Origin: Microcaldota archaeon
Lineage (GTDB): Archaea > Micrarchaeota > Micrarchaeia > Micrarchaeales > Micrarchaeaceae
Length of the DNA stretch: 64,000 bases
Assembly: GCA_021834865.1 (NCBI GenBank)
Contig: JAKBRD010000001.1
Span: forward strand, 8,742-72,741
Direction of reading: 5' to 3'
The notes below the pieces were generated by a model that had not been told where the DNA came from, did not search any database, and was given only the letters and a program-made list of their open reading frames with translations. Of this stretch, positions 43,732 to 51,955 are shown piece after piece. Position numbers and translations under genes: made by a program. The stretch's first letter is position 1. Each line of letters opens with the position of its first letter.

Positions 43732-44724
43732 TTAGCCTATCTTGCTGAAATCTATTATCCTGTTGCGGGCGGATTCCTCGTCCCTGGCCAGCAGAACAAC
43801 CCTGCTCGGTGCGTGCTCGGATACGCGCTTGTATCCCGTAAGCTCCGCGAGCCTGTCTGCAAAATCCCTGATCTCCGAATGGTTTGGCATGCTAGAGAGG
43901 CTCAGCCCTCTCTCTTCGTTCCTAGCGCCTCCGACGTATGAGAAACCCTTCACTTCAACGTAATTGGGCATGGCCCTCTTTATGAGGCCGGCATAGCCTT
44001 CCTCATTCTTCATGTTCAGCCCTTTTATAAGCGTCATCCTGAGCACGGTCCTGGTTTTAAGCGTGTGCAGCATGTCCAGGGACTTCATGAACCGGTTCCA
44101 CGTATCCTTTATCTTCGGCCTTGTGACATAAATGTATGTTTCTTCGTCAGGGGCCTGGAGCGATATGTAAAGCTGAGTAGGCAGCGGGTCCAGCTTTGCT
44201 ATTGCTTCCGGAAGCGTTCCATTGCTTACCAGGAATGTGCTTATCCCTTTCTTGTGGAAAGCGCTCAGCAGCCCGGCCAGCTTCGGATAGAAAGTCGGCT
44301 CTCCAGTAAGGCTTATGGCCACGTGCTTGGGCTCGTTGGCCTCGTTCCACCTTCTCATTTTAAGCTCGTTGTCGGCAATAGACTTGTAGCCGCTGACTAT
44401 GCGCCTCTGCTCTCTTATCATCCCTTCGACTATGCCTTCTGGATCGTCCCATTGGCTCAGTGCGTTGAGCTCATTCCACTTGAAGCCCTCTTCTTCTGGT
44501 ATCAGCCTCCAGCAGAACCTGCAGCCGATATCGCACCCTATTGCCGGAGTGCCCTGTATGCACTGCCAGCTCCTTATGCCGTAAAAAGTATACTTGTAGC
44601 ATAGGGTATCGCCCCTGAGCCCATTGGCAGTGTACTCGCAGATTTTCACTGCCGAGTGCTGGCCCACGAAGTGGTAGCCTTGCTTTTCCATCCTCTTCTG
44701 CAATTGCTCCGGCATGTTTGCCAA
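43732..44724 (-). CDS. taw1: tRNA 4-demethylwyosine synthase (Taw1/TYW1)
   Basis: A 330-residue radical SAM enzyme. Three cysteines before the SAM motif (C29, C42 and C55) match the second 4Fe-4S cluster of TYW1. The radical SAM cluster is IGCDIGCRFCW (CxxxCxxC, about 62-71). The body has GEPTFYP (about 142-148), IYVTRPKIKDTW near 199-210 and later VEVKGFSYVGG. It makes 4-demethylwyosine at G37 of tRNA-Phe. Start TTG at 44724 or ATG 44715; a T-rich stretch upstream obscures the choice. Confidence 0.95.
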   Translation of the reverse strand: MANMPEQLQKRMEKQGYHFVGQHSAVKICEYTANGLRGDTLCYKYTFYGIRSWQCIQGTPAIGCDIGCRFCWRLIPEEEGFKWNELNALSQWDDPEGIVEGMIREQRRIVSGYKSIADNELKMRRWNEANEPKHVAISLTGEPTFYPKLAGLLSAFHKKGISTFLVSNGTLPEAIAKLDPLPTQLYISLQAPDEETYIYVTRPKIKDTWNRFMKSLDMLHTLKTRTVLRMTLIKGLNMKNEEGYAGLIKRAMPNYVEVKGFSYVGGARNEERGLSLSSMPNHSEIRDFADRLAELTGYKRVSEHAPSRVVLLARDEESARNRIIDFSKIG

Positions 44725-44806
44725 TAAAACACCGAATAGACTAAACGCTCAAATATGTCCTGTTTCAGCTATTTAATACGTTCGGAAAAATAAATTCCCA
44801 AATATA

Positions 44807-44829
44807 CAAAAAAAGAGAAAAAAACAAAA
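44807..44829 (-). terminator. T-rich tract downstream of the DUF1059 gene
   Basis: The minus strand reads through T-rich runs (7 T, then 6-7 T separated by C or G) about 30 nt after the DUF1059 stop, a likely archaeal oligo(T) terminator; the opposite strand is A-rich. Confidence 0.5.
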
Positions 44830-44859
44830 TAGATTGTCAACAGCCTAAAATATGGAGAT

Positions 44860-45039
44860 TCAAGCGCTTTTTATAGCAGCCTTTACTTTCTTCATAGTTG
44901 CGTCGTCTATCTTGTTCATTCCATGCGCTTCCTTGGCGTGCTTAGCGATTTTCTGCATAAGGTCCTGTTCGTTCGCGGCTTCTGCCGTAAATCCGCACTG
45001 CATTCCGATGTCTTTGCATGCAAATGTTTTCTTTGCCAT
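44860..45039 (-). CDS. DUF1059 family small protein
   Basis: A 59-residue protein (MAKKTFACKDIGMQCGF at the start) matching the small DUF1059 family: AKK.FACKDIGM.C.F.A...and HAKEAHGMNKI near the middle, KVKAAIKSA at the end. It has two conserved Cys (8, 15). Function unknown. A T-rich tract on the minus strand after the stop probably terminates it. Confidence 0.8.
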   Translation of the reverse strand: MAKKTFACKDIGMQCGFTAEAANEQDLMQKIAKHAKEAHGMNKIDDATMKKVKAAIKSA

Positions 45040-45103
45040 TCATACCACCATTACTAATTGGCATCGGTTCTATTTATTTGTAGCAGTCCAGCGCGAAAGT
45101 GAT

Positions 45104-45496
45104 TTAAACCCTACGTTTTCTCAAAACGCTTAAAAGCTCCGCCTTCTCTTCGCTGCCGAGTTCATGCCTTTTCGAGTATCCCGGGGAGTACCGCGGTATG
45201 ATATGTATGTGCGTGTGCATTACAACCTGCCCTGCGTATTCCCCTATATTGGTGCCAACGTTGACTCCCTTGGCGCCCAATTTTTCCATGGCAAGCCTGG
45301 CAAAATCCTGGGCAACGCTAAAGCACAATGAGAGCTCGTCTTTCGGCACTTCGAGCATATTTTCGTAGTGCTTTTTCGTTATTACAAGCATGTGGCCCTT
45401 GGACACCGGATTTATGTCAAGGACCACATAACAATTAGCGTCATCGTAGATATGGTCTCCAGAATCGGCAGCGAGCCTGCAGAAAACGCAATCCAA
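45104..45496 (-). CDS. HIT-family nucleotide hydrolase
   Basis: A 130-residue protein with the histidine triad HTHIHIIPR (about 92-100, HxHxHxxPR) and MDCVFC at the N-terminus, with FCRLA. HIT proteins hydrolyse dinucleotides or nucleoside phosphoramidates. TTG at 45496 is one base after the upstream gene's stop and starts the protein with the family's MDCVFC; the TTG at 45517 would overlap that gene and add seven residues. Confidence 0.88.
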   Translation of the reverse strand: MDCVFCRLAADSGDHIYDDANCYVVLDINPVSKGHMLVITKKHYENMLEVPKDELSLCFSVAQDFARLAMEKLGAKGVNVGTNIGEYAGQVVMHTHIHIIPRYSPGYSKRHELGSEEKAELLSVLRKRRV

Positions 45497-45497
45497 T

Positions 45498-46025
45498 CTA
45501 CCAGTCCCCCTGTTCAAGCTTAAGAAGCCTGTCAGTTATGTCGTTTTTGGCGCTTATTATGCTGCTCATTAGGTGCTTTGCAACTTCCTCGGTATGGGTT
45601 CCGGCATATTCCACGGCCAGAAGCTTAAGCCTGTCTATCATATCCTTGTCCTCGGTTAGTGCTGCCCTGAGTATGTCCCCTATGCTGCCCGCATTGGCCT
45701 CCTCCAGCTCCTGCCCCTCCAAATGATCGTATACCTGGAAATCGGTAGTTTTCCTGAGTTTTATCTCGCTGAGCCTATCATTCTCTATGACGTCCCTAAG
45801 CGCCATGGCTTCCTCAAGACACTTGTTTTCCTTTGACATTATATACATTATGTTGAATTTTATGTTGTCGTAGGACGTCTCATTCGCTATTTTATTATAT
45901 TCGGCAATCCTGCTCTCCTTGAATTTTATGAAGCTGCCAATGTGCCTTAGGGCTACTTCCTGGTCTTCTTTGTTTGATATGGACTTGCTTTTGCCAGATT
46001 CGTCCAAATCCTTGTGTATGCCCAT
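45498..46025 (-). CDS. Hypothetical all-helical protein, possibly ferritin-like
   Basis: A 175-residue protein predicted to be mainly helical with a four-helix pattern: EVALRHIGSFIKFKESRIAE (about 23-42), EENKCLEEAMALRDVIE, EEANAGSIGDILRAALTEDK, HTEEVAKHLMSSIISAKND. The E/H spacing is reminiscent of ferritin-like or rubrerythrin-type domains, but no complete metal-ligand set is evident. It is co-transcribed with the HIT gene. Function unknown. Confidence 0.55.
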   Translation of the reverse strand: MGIHKDLDESGKSKSISNKEDQEVALRHIGSFIKFKESRIAEYNKIANETSYDNIKFNIMYIMSKENKCLEEAMALRDVIENDRLSEIKLRKTTDFQVYDHLEGQELEEANAGSIGDILRAALTEDKDMIDRLKLLAVEYAGTHTEEVAKHLMSSIISAKNDITDRLLKLEQGDW

Positions 46026-46133
46026 TAAATCATTAGCGTTTAATCTGTTAATAATATTTATCGCTTTCGTGCAATCGCTGAGATGCCAGTAAAAAACGCA
46101 AAAAATAAAAGAAAGAGAAGGTAAAAGATATTG

Positions 46134-46925
46134 ATGATGCTGCTAGCTCCAAAGGCTGCCAAGGCCTATTATGGGGACATGGAGACCACGAACAAAAGGT
46201 ACATAAGCGAGCTGATAAAATCAGGCTTGATCAACATGGGCCTGTCAAAGCTGCAGTACGGATACAAATCTTATTCTCTCTACGAAAGGGGCAAGAATTC
46301 GGAGCACCCGTTCATAAACGAGGTATACGCAAGGTTGGACTACCACTACATGTCAGACAAGAATATGCTGAGGGTGCCCAGGACCGACGGTTCTGACTAC
46401 TACGAATTCCGAAAGGCCCTTGAGCTAATTACGATGGGTGGCATAGCGGCATACGACGAGGTGCTGAAAAGGTATGGCCCTTGCCTGGACATAGTAGAAA
46501 CACTTGCAATAAGCATAAGCGACATCGGATATCTCAAGCAATTCATCAAAGCCCAAAAGGACGTCTATGCCGTGGCCTTCGGGATAATGAACAACATTTT
46601 CGATTCAAAATCTAAAGAAGGCTCAGAAATTATCAATGATATGCTCTTCGGATACGACAGCAGCAAAAGTATGATACTTGCTCTGGCAGCAGTTTCATCA
46701 GAGCCTGATCACGAAACACTCATGCGCATACTCGAAGAGCAGGAATACATTTCCCAAAAAACCGCAATATTTCATCTCCACGATCCCGAAGCAATAAAAT
46801 GGCTTGCCGAAAACAGTACCTATGCAGACATAAGGTCTGCGTCGTCTTACGCTTTAAAGCAGGTAAGAAAATACGACAGGCTTCTTAAGCTTGAAAAAAA
46901 CGTGCGCAAAATCTTGAGAGTGTGA
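46134..46925 (+). CDS. Hypothetical protein, helical repeat-like
   Basis: A 263-residue soluble protein. The C-terminal half has HEAT-like helical repeats (LEEQEYISQKTAIFHLHDPE; IKWLAENSTYADIRSASSYA), which would suggest protein binding. No catalytic motif. ATG 46134 or the TTG just before it is the start. Converges with the anchored surface protein gene. Confidence 0.55.
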   Translation: MMLLAPKAAKAYYGDMETTNKRYISELIKSGLINMGLSKLQYGYKSYSLYERGKNSEHPFINEVYARLDYHYMSDKNMLRVPRTDGSDYYEFRKALELITMGGIAAYDEVLKRYGPCLDIVETLAISISDIGYLKQFIKAQKDVYAVAFGIMNNIFDSKSKEGSEIINDMLFGYDSSKSMILALAAVSSEPDHETLMRILEEQEYISQKTAIFHLHDPEAIKWLAENSTYADIRSASSYALKQVRKYDRLLKLEKNVRKILRV

Positions 46926-46928
46926 AGT

Positions 46929-48236
46929 TTAAGCGTGCCTATAGTCCGAATACATGACTCCGTTGAAATACGCGAAGACCGTGTAGTTCATGCCTTCAAT
47001 CGGTGACGAGCTCTGCCCCATGTAGCTCAGGTTCCCGATATCATAAATCAGGTTTGCGCTTTTTCCCGGGCCTATTGCCAAGCCACCACCATTCAGCGCG
47101 CTTGAGCTCCTGGGCAAGTTTAAAATGCCACCGCCAGAAACGTTAAAATCAAGCATTCCACGGTATGCATTTCCCCATGCGCTTATCCTTCCTGCATATT
47201 CTACTACCGAGTAGTTCAGCGGGTCGAAATTGTTGAGCTCGTGCATTGCAATGTAGTAGCTCTGGTTCTCAAGCATCAGGCTTTCTAGGTAATTCAACCT
47301 GGAAACGTTAAGCGTAGAGTTGAAATCAGAGTAAAACTGCCCAGAATCGCTTATGGCATTGGAATTTGCCTCGGCTAAAAACTTGCTCAATGCACTGGAG
47401 TTGGTCTGCAGGTACAATTGGGTACTGCTAAGGTTCATATCTATTCCCAAAGAGCCCATTGCGGCCAGCGTATAAGCGTCCCCATTGCTGACTACATTCA
47501 CCACCGGCAACGTAAAATTGCCTGATTCGGATCCAAGGAAGTAACCCGCAACTTCTATTTCTGTAAGGTTAAGTGTCCTGTTCCAGTTGTTTGTAACGTT
47601 AACGTCCAATACATATCCCGAGCTGGCATTCGCAATACCGAACGAAACAGGCACTTTGCTGCTTATATTATACTGCAAAATACCCGGCCCGCTCTCGTTG
47701 TATGCAAATTGGCTTATTTCGCTCAGATTACCTCCATAATAAACAGGGTAAAGCCCGCTGCGCAATGCGATTTTCGGGTAGGAGGAATAATAAGCCAAAG
47801 GGAACATGCGCAGCCCTATTAAGATTGCATTTGCCGAATGTAAATTATCCAATGTCAACGGCAGCGCTATGGTCCCGTTTCCAAAGCTGTTATTTTCATG
47901 CTCAAAATAAAACCGGGGCTTTTTTACCAGCAAGTCAACCGTGGCATTATCCGAGCTCCTGTTCAAGCTAGCAGCGTACATTAACGAATCGTACAGGGAA
48001 ACGGGCTTAAAGCTGCTGTAATTGAAGCTAGAAGAAACGTTTCCATGCGCCACGATAATGCCGAGGCTTGAAGAAAGATTGTAAAGAGTATATGGCAAAC
48101 CTTTGCCATACAGAAATATGGGGATGGCAGACTCCGGAGCTGTTTTTACAGGCTTAGGCTCTGCAAGCAACAGCAGCGCTATTGCTACGATAATTATTAA
48201 GGCAATAGCCGCAGTCAAAAGCCCACGCCTCACCAT
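46929..48236 (-). CDS. Membrane-anchored extracytoplasmic protein with N-terminal signal anchor
   Basis: A 435-residue protein: a TM helix at about 6-24 after MVRRGLL, then an outside region rich in N-x-S/T sequons, few cysteines, no C-terminal TM. The latter half is beta-rich. It faces the K+ channel gene across a 65-nt divergent promoter region with TATATTTAAA-type sequence. Function unknown; part of the surface set. Confidence 0.6.
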   Translation of the reverse strand: MVRRGLLTAAIALIIIVAIALLLLAEPKPVKTAPESAIPIFLYGKGLPYTLYNLSSSLGIIVAHGNVSSSFNYSSFKPVSLYDSLMYAASLNRSSDNATVDLLVKKPRFYFEHENNSFGNGTIALPLTLDNLHSANAILIGLRMFPLAYYSSYPKIALRSGLYPVYYGGNLSEISQFAYNESGPGILQYNISSKVPVSFGIANASSGYVLDVNVTNNWNRTLNLTEIEVAGYFLGSESGNFTLPVVNVVSNGDAYTLAAMGSLGIDMNLSSTQLYLQTNSSALSKFLAEANSNAISDSGQFYSDFNSTLNVSRLNYLESLMLENQSYYIAMHELNNFDPLNYSVVEYAGRISAWGNAYRGMLDFNVSGGGILNLPRSSSALNGGGLAIGPGKSANLIYDIGNLSYMGQSSSPIEGMNYTVFAYFNGVMYSDYRHA

Positions 48237-48301
48237 GCTAAGACACTAGTCTATTGCGTATCTATATTTAAATTTCTAATTGGATACTCTATTGTGAATA
48301 A

Positions 48302-49039
48302 ATGAAGATTGCTTCCCAAGTTATAGCTTATGCGGTGATAGCCCTACTGGTGGTTATCATCGGCACTACAATAACCTATTATCTTGGCAGGGCGGGGAAC
48401 TTCAACGTGAAGATAAACACCCCGCTTACCGCGCTTTACTTTGTGGTTGTAACATTGGGGACCGTAGGCTATGGCGATATCGTGCCAGTAACTCCAATAG
48501 CACGTGCCTTTGTAATAATACTAATACTTGTCGGGCTCAGCGTGTTCCTGAGCGCGGTTACAATAATATCGAGTGGTTTTGTGAATTCAAGAATAGAAAG
48601 CCTTAGCGGCAGAATATCAAGGATTGAAAGGAGGGGGCTTGCCAAGCACATAGTGCTGATAGGCTATGGCCCTACGAACATATACATAGCCAAGATGCTC
48701 AAGCAGAAAGGCTCAAAATTCATAATAATAGTATCGGACAAGGTAACGTTCGACAGAATAAAATCGCTGGGCTACAGGGCGTATGTTGCCGACGAGACGC
48801 TGGCAGATGACATGGAGCAGTTCGAGCTTAAGAAGGCCAAGTACATAGTTATAGACACGAGCGATAGCGCAAGGTCTCTCTACGCTGCGATAATAGCCAA
48901 GAACATAGCATCATCAAGGCCGGTATCTGTTGTTGCAGACAATCCCGACATGGAAAAGCACCTCAAAGGCATAGGCGTAGAGCACATAATAAATCCTATA
49001 GAAATAGCGGCCAAGGACATCGCTTCAAGGATGGAATAG
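48302..49039 (+). CDS. Potassium channel with RCK (TrkA-N) domain
   Basis: A 245-residue protein: TM1 (about 5-28), pore with selectivity filter TLGTVGYGD (about 52-60), TM2 (about 70-92), then a Rossmann-type RCK domain beginning HIVLIGYGPTNIYIAKML (about 116-133). This is the MthK-like two-TM K+ channel arrangement, gated by ligands or Ca2+ binding to RCK. The ATG is about 10 nt after the predicted transcription start. Confidence 0.93.
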   Translation: MKIASQVIAYAVIALLVVIIGTTITYYLGRAGNFNVKINTPLTALYFVVVTLGTVGYGDIVPVTPIARAFVIILILVGLSVFLSAVTIISSGFVNSRIESLSGRISRIERRGLAKHIVLIGYGPTNIYIAKMLKQKGSKFIIIVSDKVTFDRIKSLGYRAYVADETLADDMEQFELKKAKYIVIDTSDSARSLYAAIIAKNIASSRPVSVVADNPDMEKHLKGIGVEHIINPIEIAAKDIASRME

Positions 49040-50638
49040 CTATGTTCCGGATTCCTTTATTACAGGTCCGAAAGTTATCTGTGGCTGCTGTCCTCCACTC
49101 AGCATTGTGACAGATCTGACCCAGTTGACCTTATAAACCGCACTCTGGCTTTCCAGCCCGAAATAGCTTACTGCTCCTATGCTTTTGCCCCTGAAATGCC
49201 CATAAGTCTGACTGGCTTCGGCCTGTAGGGTGTTGTTGTAAAAGAAGTATGCATTGGAAAATCCGTTTCCCAACCCTATTGTGAAAGTTCCTGAATTTGG
49301 GTTTGAGGTGCTGACGTTGGTTGCAGTTCCGTAAGTCACTGCGGCAGAACCTATGCCCTTCAAGCTGTATAGGTCTCCATAACATAAGTCGTCTGGTTCT
49401 ACGCCAACGCTTATCCATTTGTTATCGTAGGGTCCGTTGCTGCATTCGTCGCTGGAGCCTGTACCGTTGACTCCGGTAACAATGCCGCCTATTCCAGAAG
49501 TGGTTAACGTTATCCTAGCTTCGGTAAGGTTATATATGTTTATTGGGAAGTTGTTGATTTTTTGTAGCAGTGCAAATCCTGTAAAATATGCACCATTATC
49601 AAGTGAGTAGTTCGTTCCTGCTAAATTTTCCCAACTGCTTGGCAATGACGTTCCGGCAAAGTTTGTATAATAATTGAATACGTTCTGGCCGTTGTCGTAT
49701 TTGCCATAAGGCGTCGTGAGCTCTGGTGCCAGCCCGGAATGAACTCCGCTGAAGGTAGTGCTTATCGGGGTGAAATACATAAATATCGTAGTTTTGGTTG
49801 GGCAGCTATTGAAAAAGCAGCCAAGCTTGAACAGGGTCCTTTGCGGTAGTTTTACCCAGAATATCGCATTGCCGCTCATGCTGCTGTTGCAGTTCTCGCA
49901 CCAATCATAAAGTTCTTGGTTATTGTAATAAAACCTCACGTTTCCCAAGTCCGGCGACTCGTGCAGAACATACGATGTGTTTTTGGGATTGAAGCTTATC
50001 CTTACTTGGTATCCGGGCTCTATGAAATTTATAAAAAACCAATCAAAGAAGTTGAAACTGCTTATTGTTATGTTTATCGGCACCGCGTATATGCCCCCTA
50101 TGGTCTTCAAAGTCCCCTGCGTCCTAACAACGCCTCCATACCTATAATAGCTTGTTGCGTTGGGTGGCGGGCAATAGGCCGTTGATATGCTGCTGGGTGC
50201 AACGGCGCAATAGTTTGCATATATGCTGAATGTCCCAGAATAAAGCTTTCCCGGGCTCAGGGTCTGCCCCTTGAAAAACGCTATGCAGTACACTTTCTGA
50301 CCCTGCAGCGCCACCTTAGGGGCGCAATAGCCAGAATTGCTCTCTACCCCTCCAACAAACGCGCTGAAGCTGCTGGTATTTATTATTCCGGGGTCTTCAA
50401 AATTTGCTACAACAAGCAGAGCAGTACCTGTTGGTACGTTGCTGCTCGTATAGTTTATTCCATAAACTGCGTCATAGCAGCCGAAGCTATTGTAAAAATT
50501 GCATTCTGTCGGAAGTATGGATTTTGGAAGCGATATGAAAAGGAAAAGTACTGCTATGGCAACTGTTATTATGAGCAGTACAGTGCTATAAGTGGTTATA
50601 AACTCAATCGCGCTTTGCGCCTTAGGGCCTTTTCGCAT
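49040..50638 (-). CDS. Large secreted protein with class III (pilin-like) signal peptide and DUF2341-like domain
   Basis: A 532-residue protein. It starts MRKGPKAQSAIEFITTYSTV: the class III archaeal signal peptide (charged stretch, QSAIEF, then a hydrophobic helix), processed by a prepilin-type peptidase such as EppA. The middle resembles DUF2341 domains (VRFYYNNQELYDWCEN). Many Asn sequons and several Cys pairs follow. A TATA-like element at about 50662-50668 lies 26 nt before the ATG at 50638, so this start is preferred to the upstream ATGs. A pilus-tip or adhesive protein is the best inference. Confidence 0.7.
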   Translation of the reverse strand: MRKGPKAQSAIEFITTYSTVLLIITVAIAVLFLFISLPKSILPTECNFYNSFGCYDAVYGINYTSSNVPTGTALLVVANFEDPGIINTSSFSAFVGGVESNSGYCAPKVALQGQKVYCIAFFKGQTLSPGKLYSGTFSIYANYCAVAPSSISTAYCPPPNATSYYRYGGVVRTQGTLKTIGGIYAVPINITISSFNFFDWFFINFIEPGYQVRISFNPKNTSYVLHESPDLGNVRFYYNNQELYDWCENCNSSMSGNAIFWVKLPQRTLFKLGCFFNSCPTKTTIFMYFTPISTTFSGVHSGLAPELTTPYGKYDNGQNVFNYYTNFAGTSLPSSWENLAGTNYSLDNGAYFTGFALLQKINNFPINIYNLTEARITLTTSGIGGIVTGVNGTGSSDECSNGPYDNKWISVGVEPDDLCYGDLYSLKGIGSAAVTYGTATNVSTSNPNSGTFTIGLGNGFSNAYFFYNNTLQAEASQTYGHFRGKSIGAVSYFGLESQSAVYKVNWVRSVTMLSGGQQPQITFGPVIKESGT

Positions 50639-50694
50639 GATAAGGTTTGCAATTAACATTTTAAATATCATTCGCAGATATCAATACTGAGAGC

Positions 50695-50967
50695 ATGCCT
50701 GCCGTAAAAATAACTGTCCATGGTATCGTACAGGGAGTGGGCTACAGGGCCCTAGTTGCGGAAATAGCCAAACAGTTTGGGATAAAAGGATATGTCGAAA
50801 ATATGCCAGACGGCAGCGTTGAGATACTTGCAATAGGTAAAAAATCCAAGATAGAAGAGTTCCTGAAATTGATAAACGTCGATACGAAGCACGGCCCACA
50901 GGTCCACAAAATCGACTCGCATGCGGAAGAAGAAACCGACAGCTACGATACTTTCGAAATCAGCTAG
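50695..50967 (+). CDS. acyP: Acylphosphatase
   Basis: A 90-residue protein with the acylphosphatase signatures GIVQGVGYRALV (Arg of VGYR binds phosphate) and GYVENMPDGSVEILA (Asn 36 catalytic in NMPDG). Hydrolyses acylphosphates such as carbamoyl phosphate; carAB is elsewhere in the window, which may be coincidental. Its stop is directly adjacent to the convergent gene 50968-51381. Confidence 0.95.
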   Translation: MPAVKITVHGIVQGVGYRALVAEIAKQFGIKGYVENMPDGSVEILAIGKKSKIEEFLKLINVDTKHGPQVHKIDSHAEEETDSYDTFEIS

Positions 50968-51381
50968 TCAGGATTCTATCCCTGCTGTGCTAGAAACTCC
51001 TGCGCTGGCTCCTGCCTTGTTCTGCCTGCATTCGATGCTGCTTGTCTCCTCTATCCTGCTGCTTATGGTCCCTTCCTCGTCATACAGGTAAACCACAAAG
51101 TTTATCTTGTAGCTGTCCGGGAAATTGTTCGGGAGGGTATAAAGGTTTACCACCTTGTTTATGGTAGAATTTGGCCTTAGGAGCCCTATCCTTATCCTTC
51201 CATTCTCAAGCGGCATGTCGTGCGCCAGCGAGAGAGGCGCCTTTGCAACTATGTCGGATTCGCACCAGTACGTCTTTTCAGGGTCGTGGTTCCTGAACTC
51301 CACTTTCATTCTGAATTCGTTTTTCATAAAGGCCTTGAGCTCCTCCGGCTCAAAGCTTGTTTTCAATTCAACGGTCGCCAT
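50968..51381 (-). CDS. Hypothetical archaeal protein, beta-rich
   Basis: A 137-residue protein starting MATVELKTSFEPEELK, alternating beta strands (YKINFVVYLYDEEG near 99-112), Ser/Ala-rich C-terminus, no signal peptide. No family recognised. The frame extends 97 codons upstream, but that stretch is antisense to 51472-51939 and lacks protein-like composition, so the ATG at 51381 is used. Confidence 0.6.
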   Translation of the reverse strand: MATVELKTSFEPEELKAFMKNEFRMKVEFRNHDPEKTYWCESDIVAKAPLSLAHDMPLENGRIRIGLLRPNSTINKVVNLYTLPNNFPDSYKINFVVYLYDEEGTISSRIEETSSIECRQNKAGASAGVSSTAGIES

Positions 51382-51471
51382 GAAAACACCATATCCGATA
51401 ACACTTATGCGGCTTAAGTATTTTATATCTTTAACAAAATAATATGACAGTAGCGTTAAACCCGCAAAGAG

Positions 51472-51939
51472 ATGCACATGCCAGCCATAAACGAAGCCAA
51501 GCTCATACAAGCAGAGGTAAAGCTGAGGAATCTTCTGGTTACCAAGGAGGTCACAGAGACCCGAAGGTCCATGGTAAGGTGGCTTGCCCTGTCGCTCGGC
51601 ATAATAAATCCGGGAGAGACAAGGCTTAGCGCAATATACGTGCTGGATGCCATGCTCTACTTTCAGTTCCAAAAAAAGCAGGATCCGAACGTGGAGGAGC
51701 TTTCGGAATACATATCAAAGTCCTGGCAGCCCATAAACGAAAAGACTCTGCGCTACCACCTTTTGCAGCTGAAGACCAGCAACATAATCGTGCATTCGAA
51801 GGGCAGGTATTCCATGCTTTTTCCGGAAGATGGGGAAAAATATGACGAAAGCGCATGGATACGCGGCTATTTCGAATCCGAAATATCTCCGATACGCGAA
51901 AAGATAGCCTCTGTCATAAGGGAAATTAAAAAACGCTGA
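51472..51939 (+). CDS. Hypothetical protein with winged-helix segment
   Basis: A 155-residue protein. Residues 60-110 look like a winged helix: LDAMLYFQFQ, then EELSEYISKSWQPINEKTLR, YHLLQLKTSNIIVHS as recognition helix and wing. ATG 51472 or 51478 starts it; a TATA-like TTTTATATC lies at about 51420-51428. The adjacent large surface protein gene begins 17 nt downstream. DNA-binding is inference. Confidence 0.6.
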   Translation: MHMPAINEAKLIQAEVKLRNLLVTKEVTETRRSMVRWLALSLGIINPGETRLSAIYVLDAMLYFQFQKKQDPNVEELSEYISKSWQPINEKTLRYHLLQLKTSNIIVHSKGRYSMLFPEDGEKYDESAWIRGYFESEISPIREKIASVIREIKKR

Positions 51940-51955
51940 GCAAATAAGTGATAAT

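Noticed and set aside
44852..45133. 93-codon plus-strand frame
   Set aside because: It is antisense to the DUF1059 gene, which has the expected family sequence on the minus strand.
50968..51672. Extended version of the minus-strand hypothetical protein (234 codons)
   Set aside because: The first 97 codons run antisense to 51472-51939, which has protein-like sequence; the ATG at 51381 was used.
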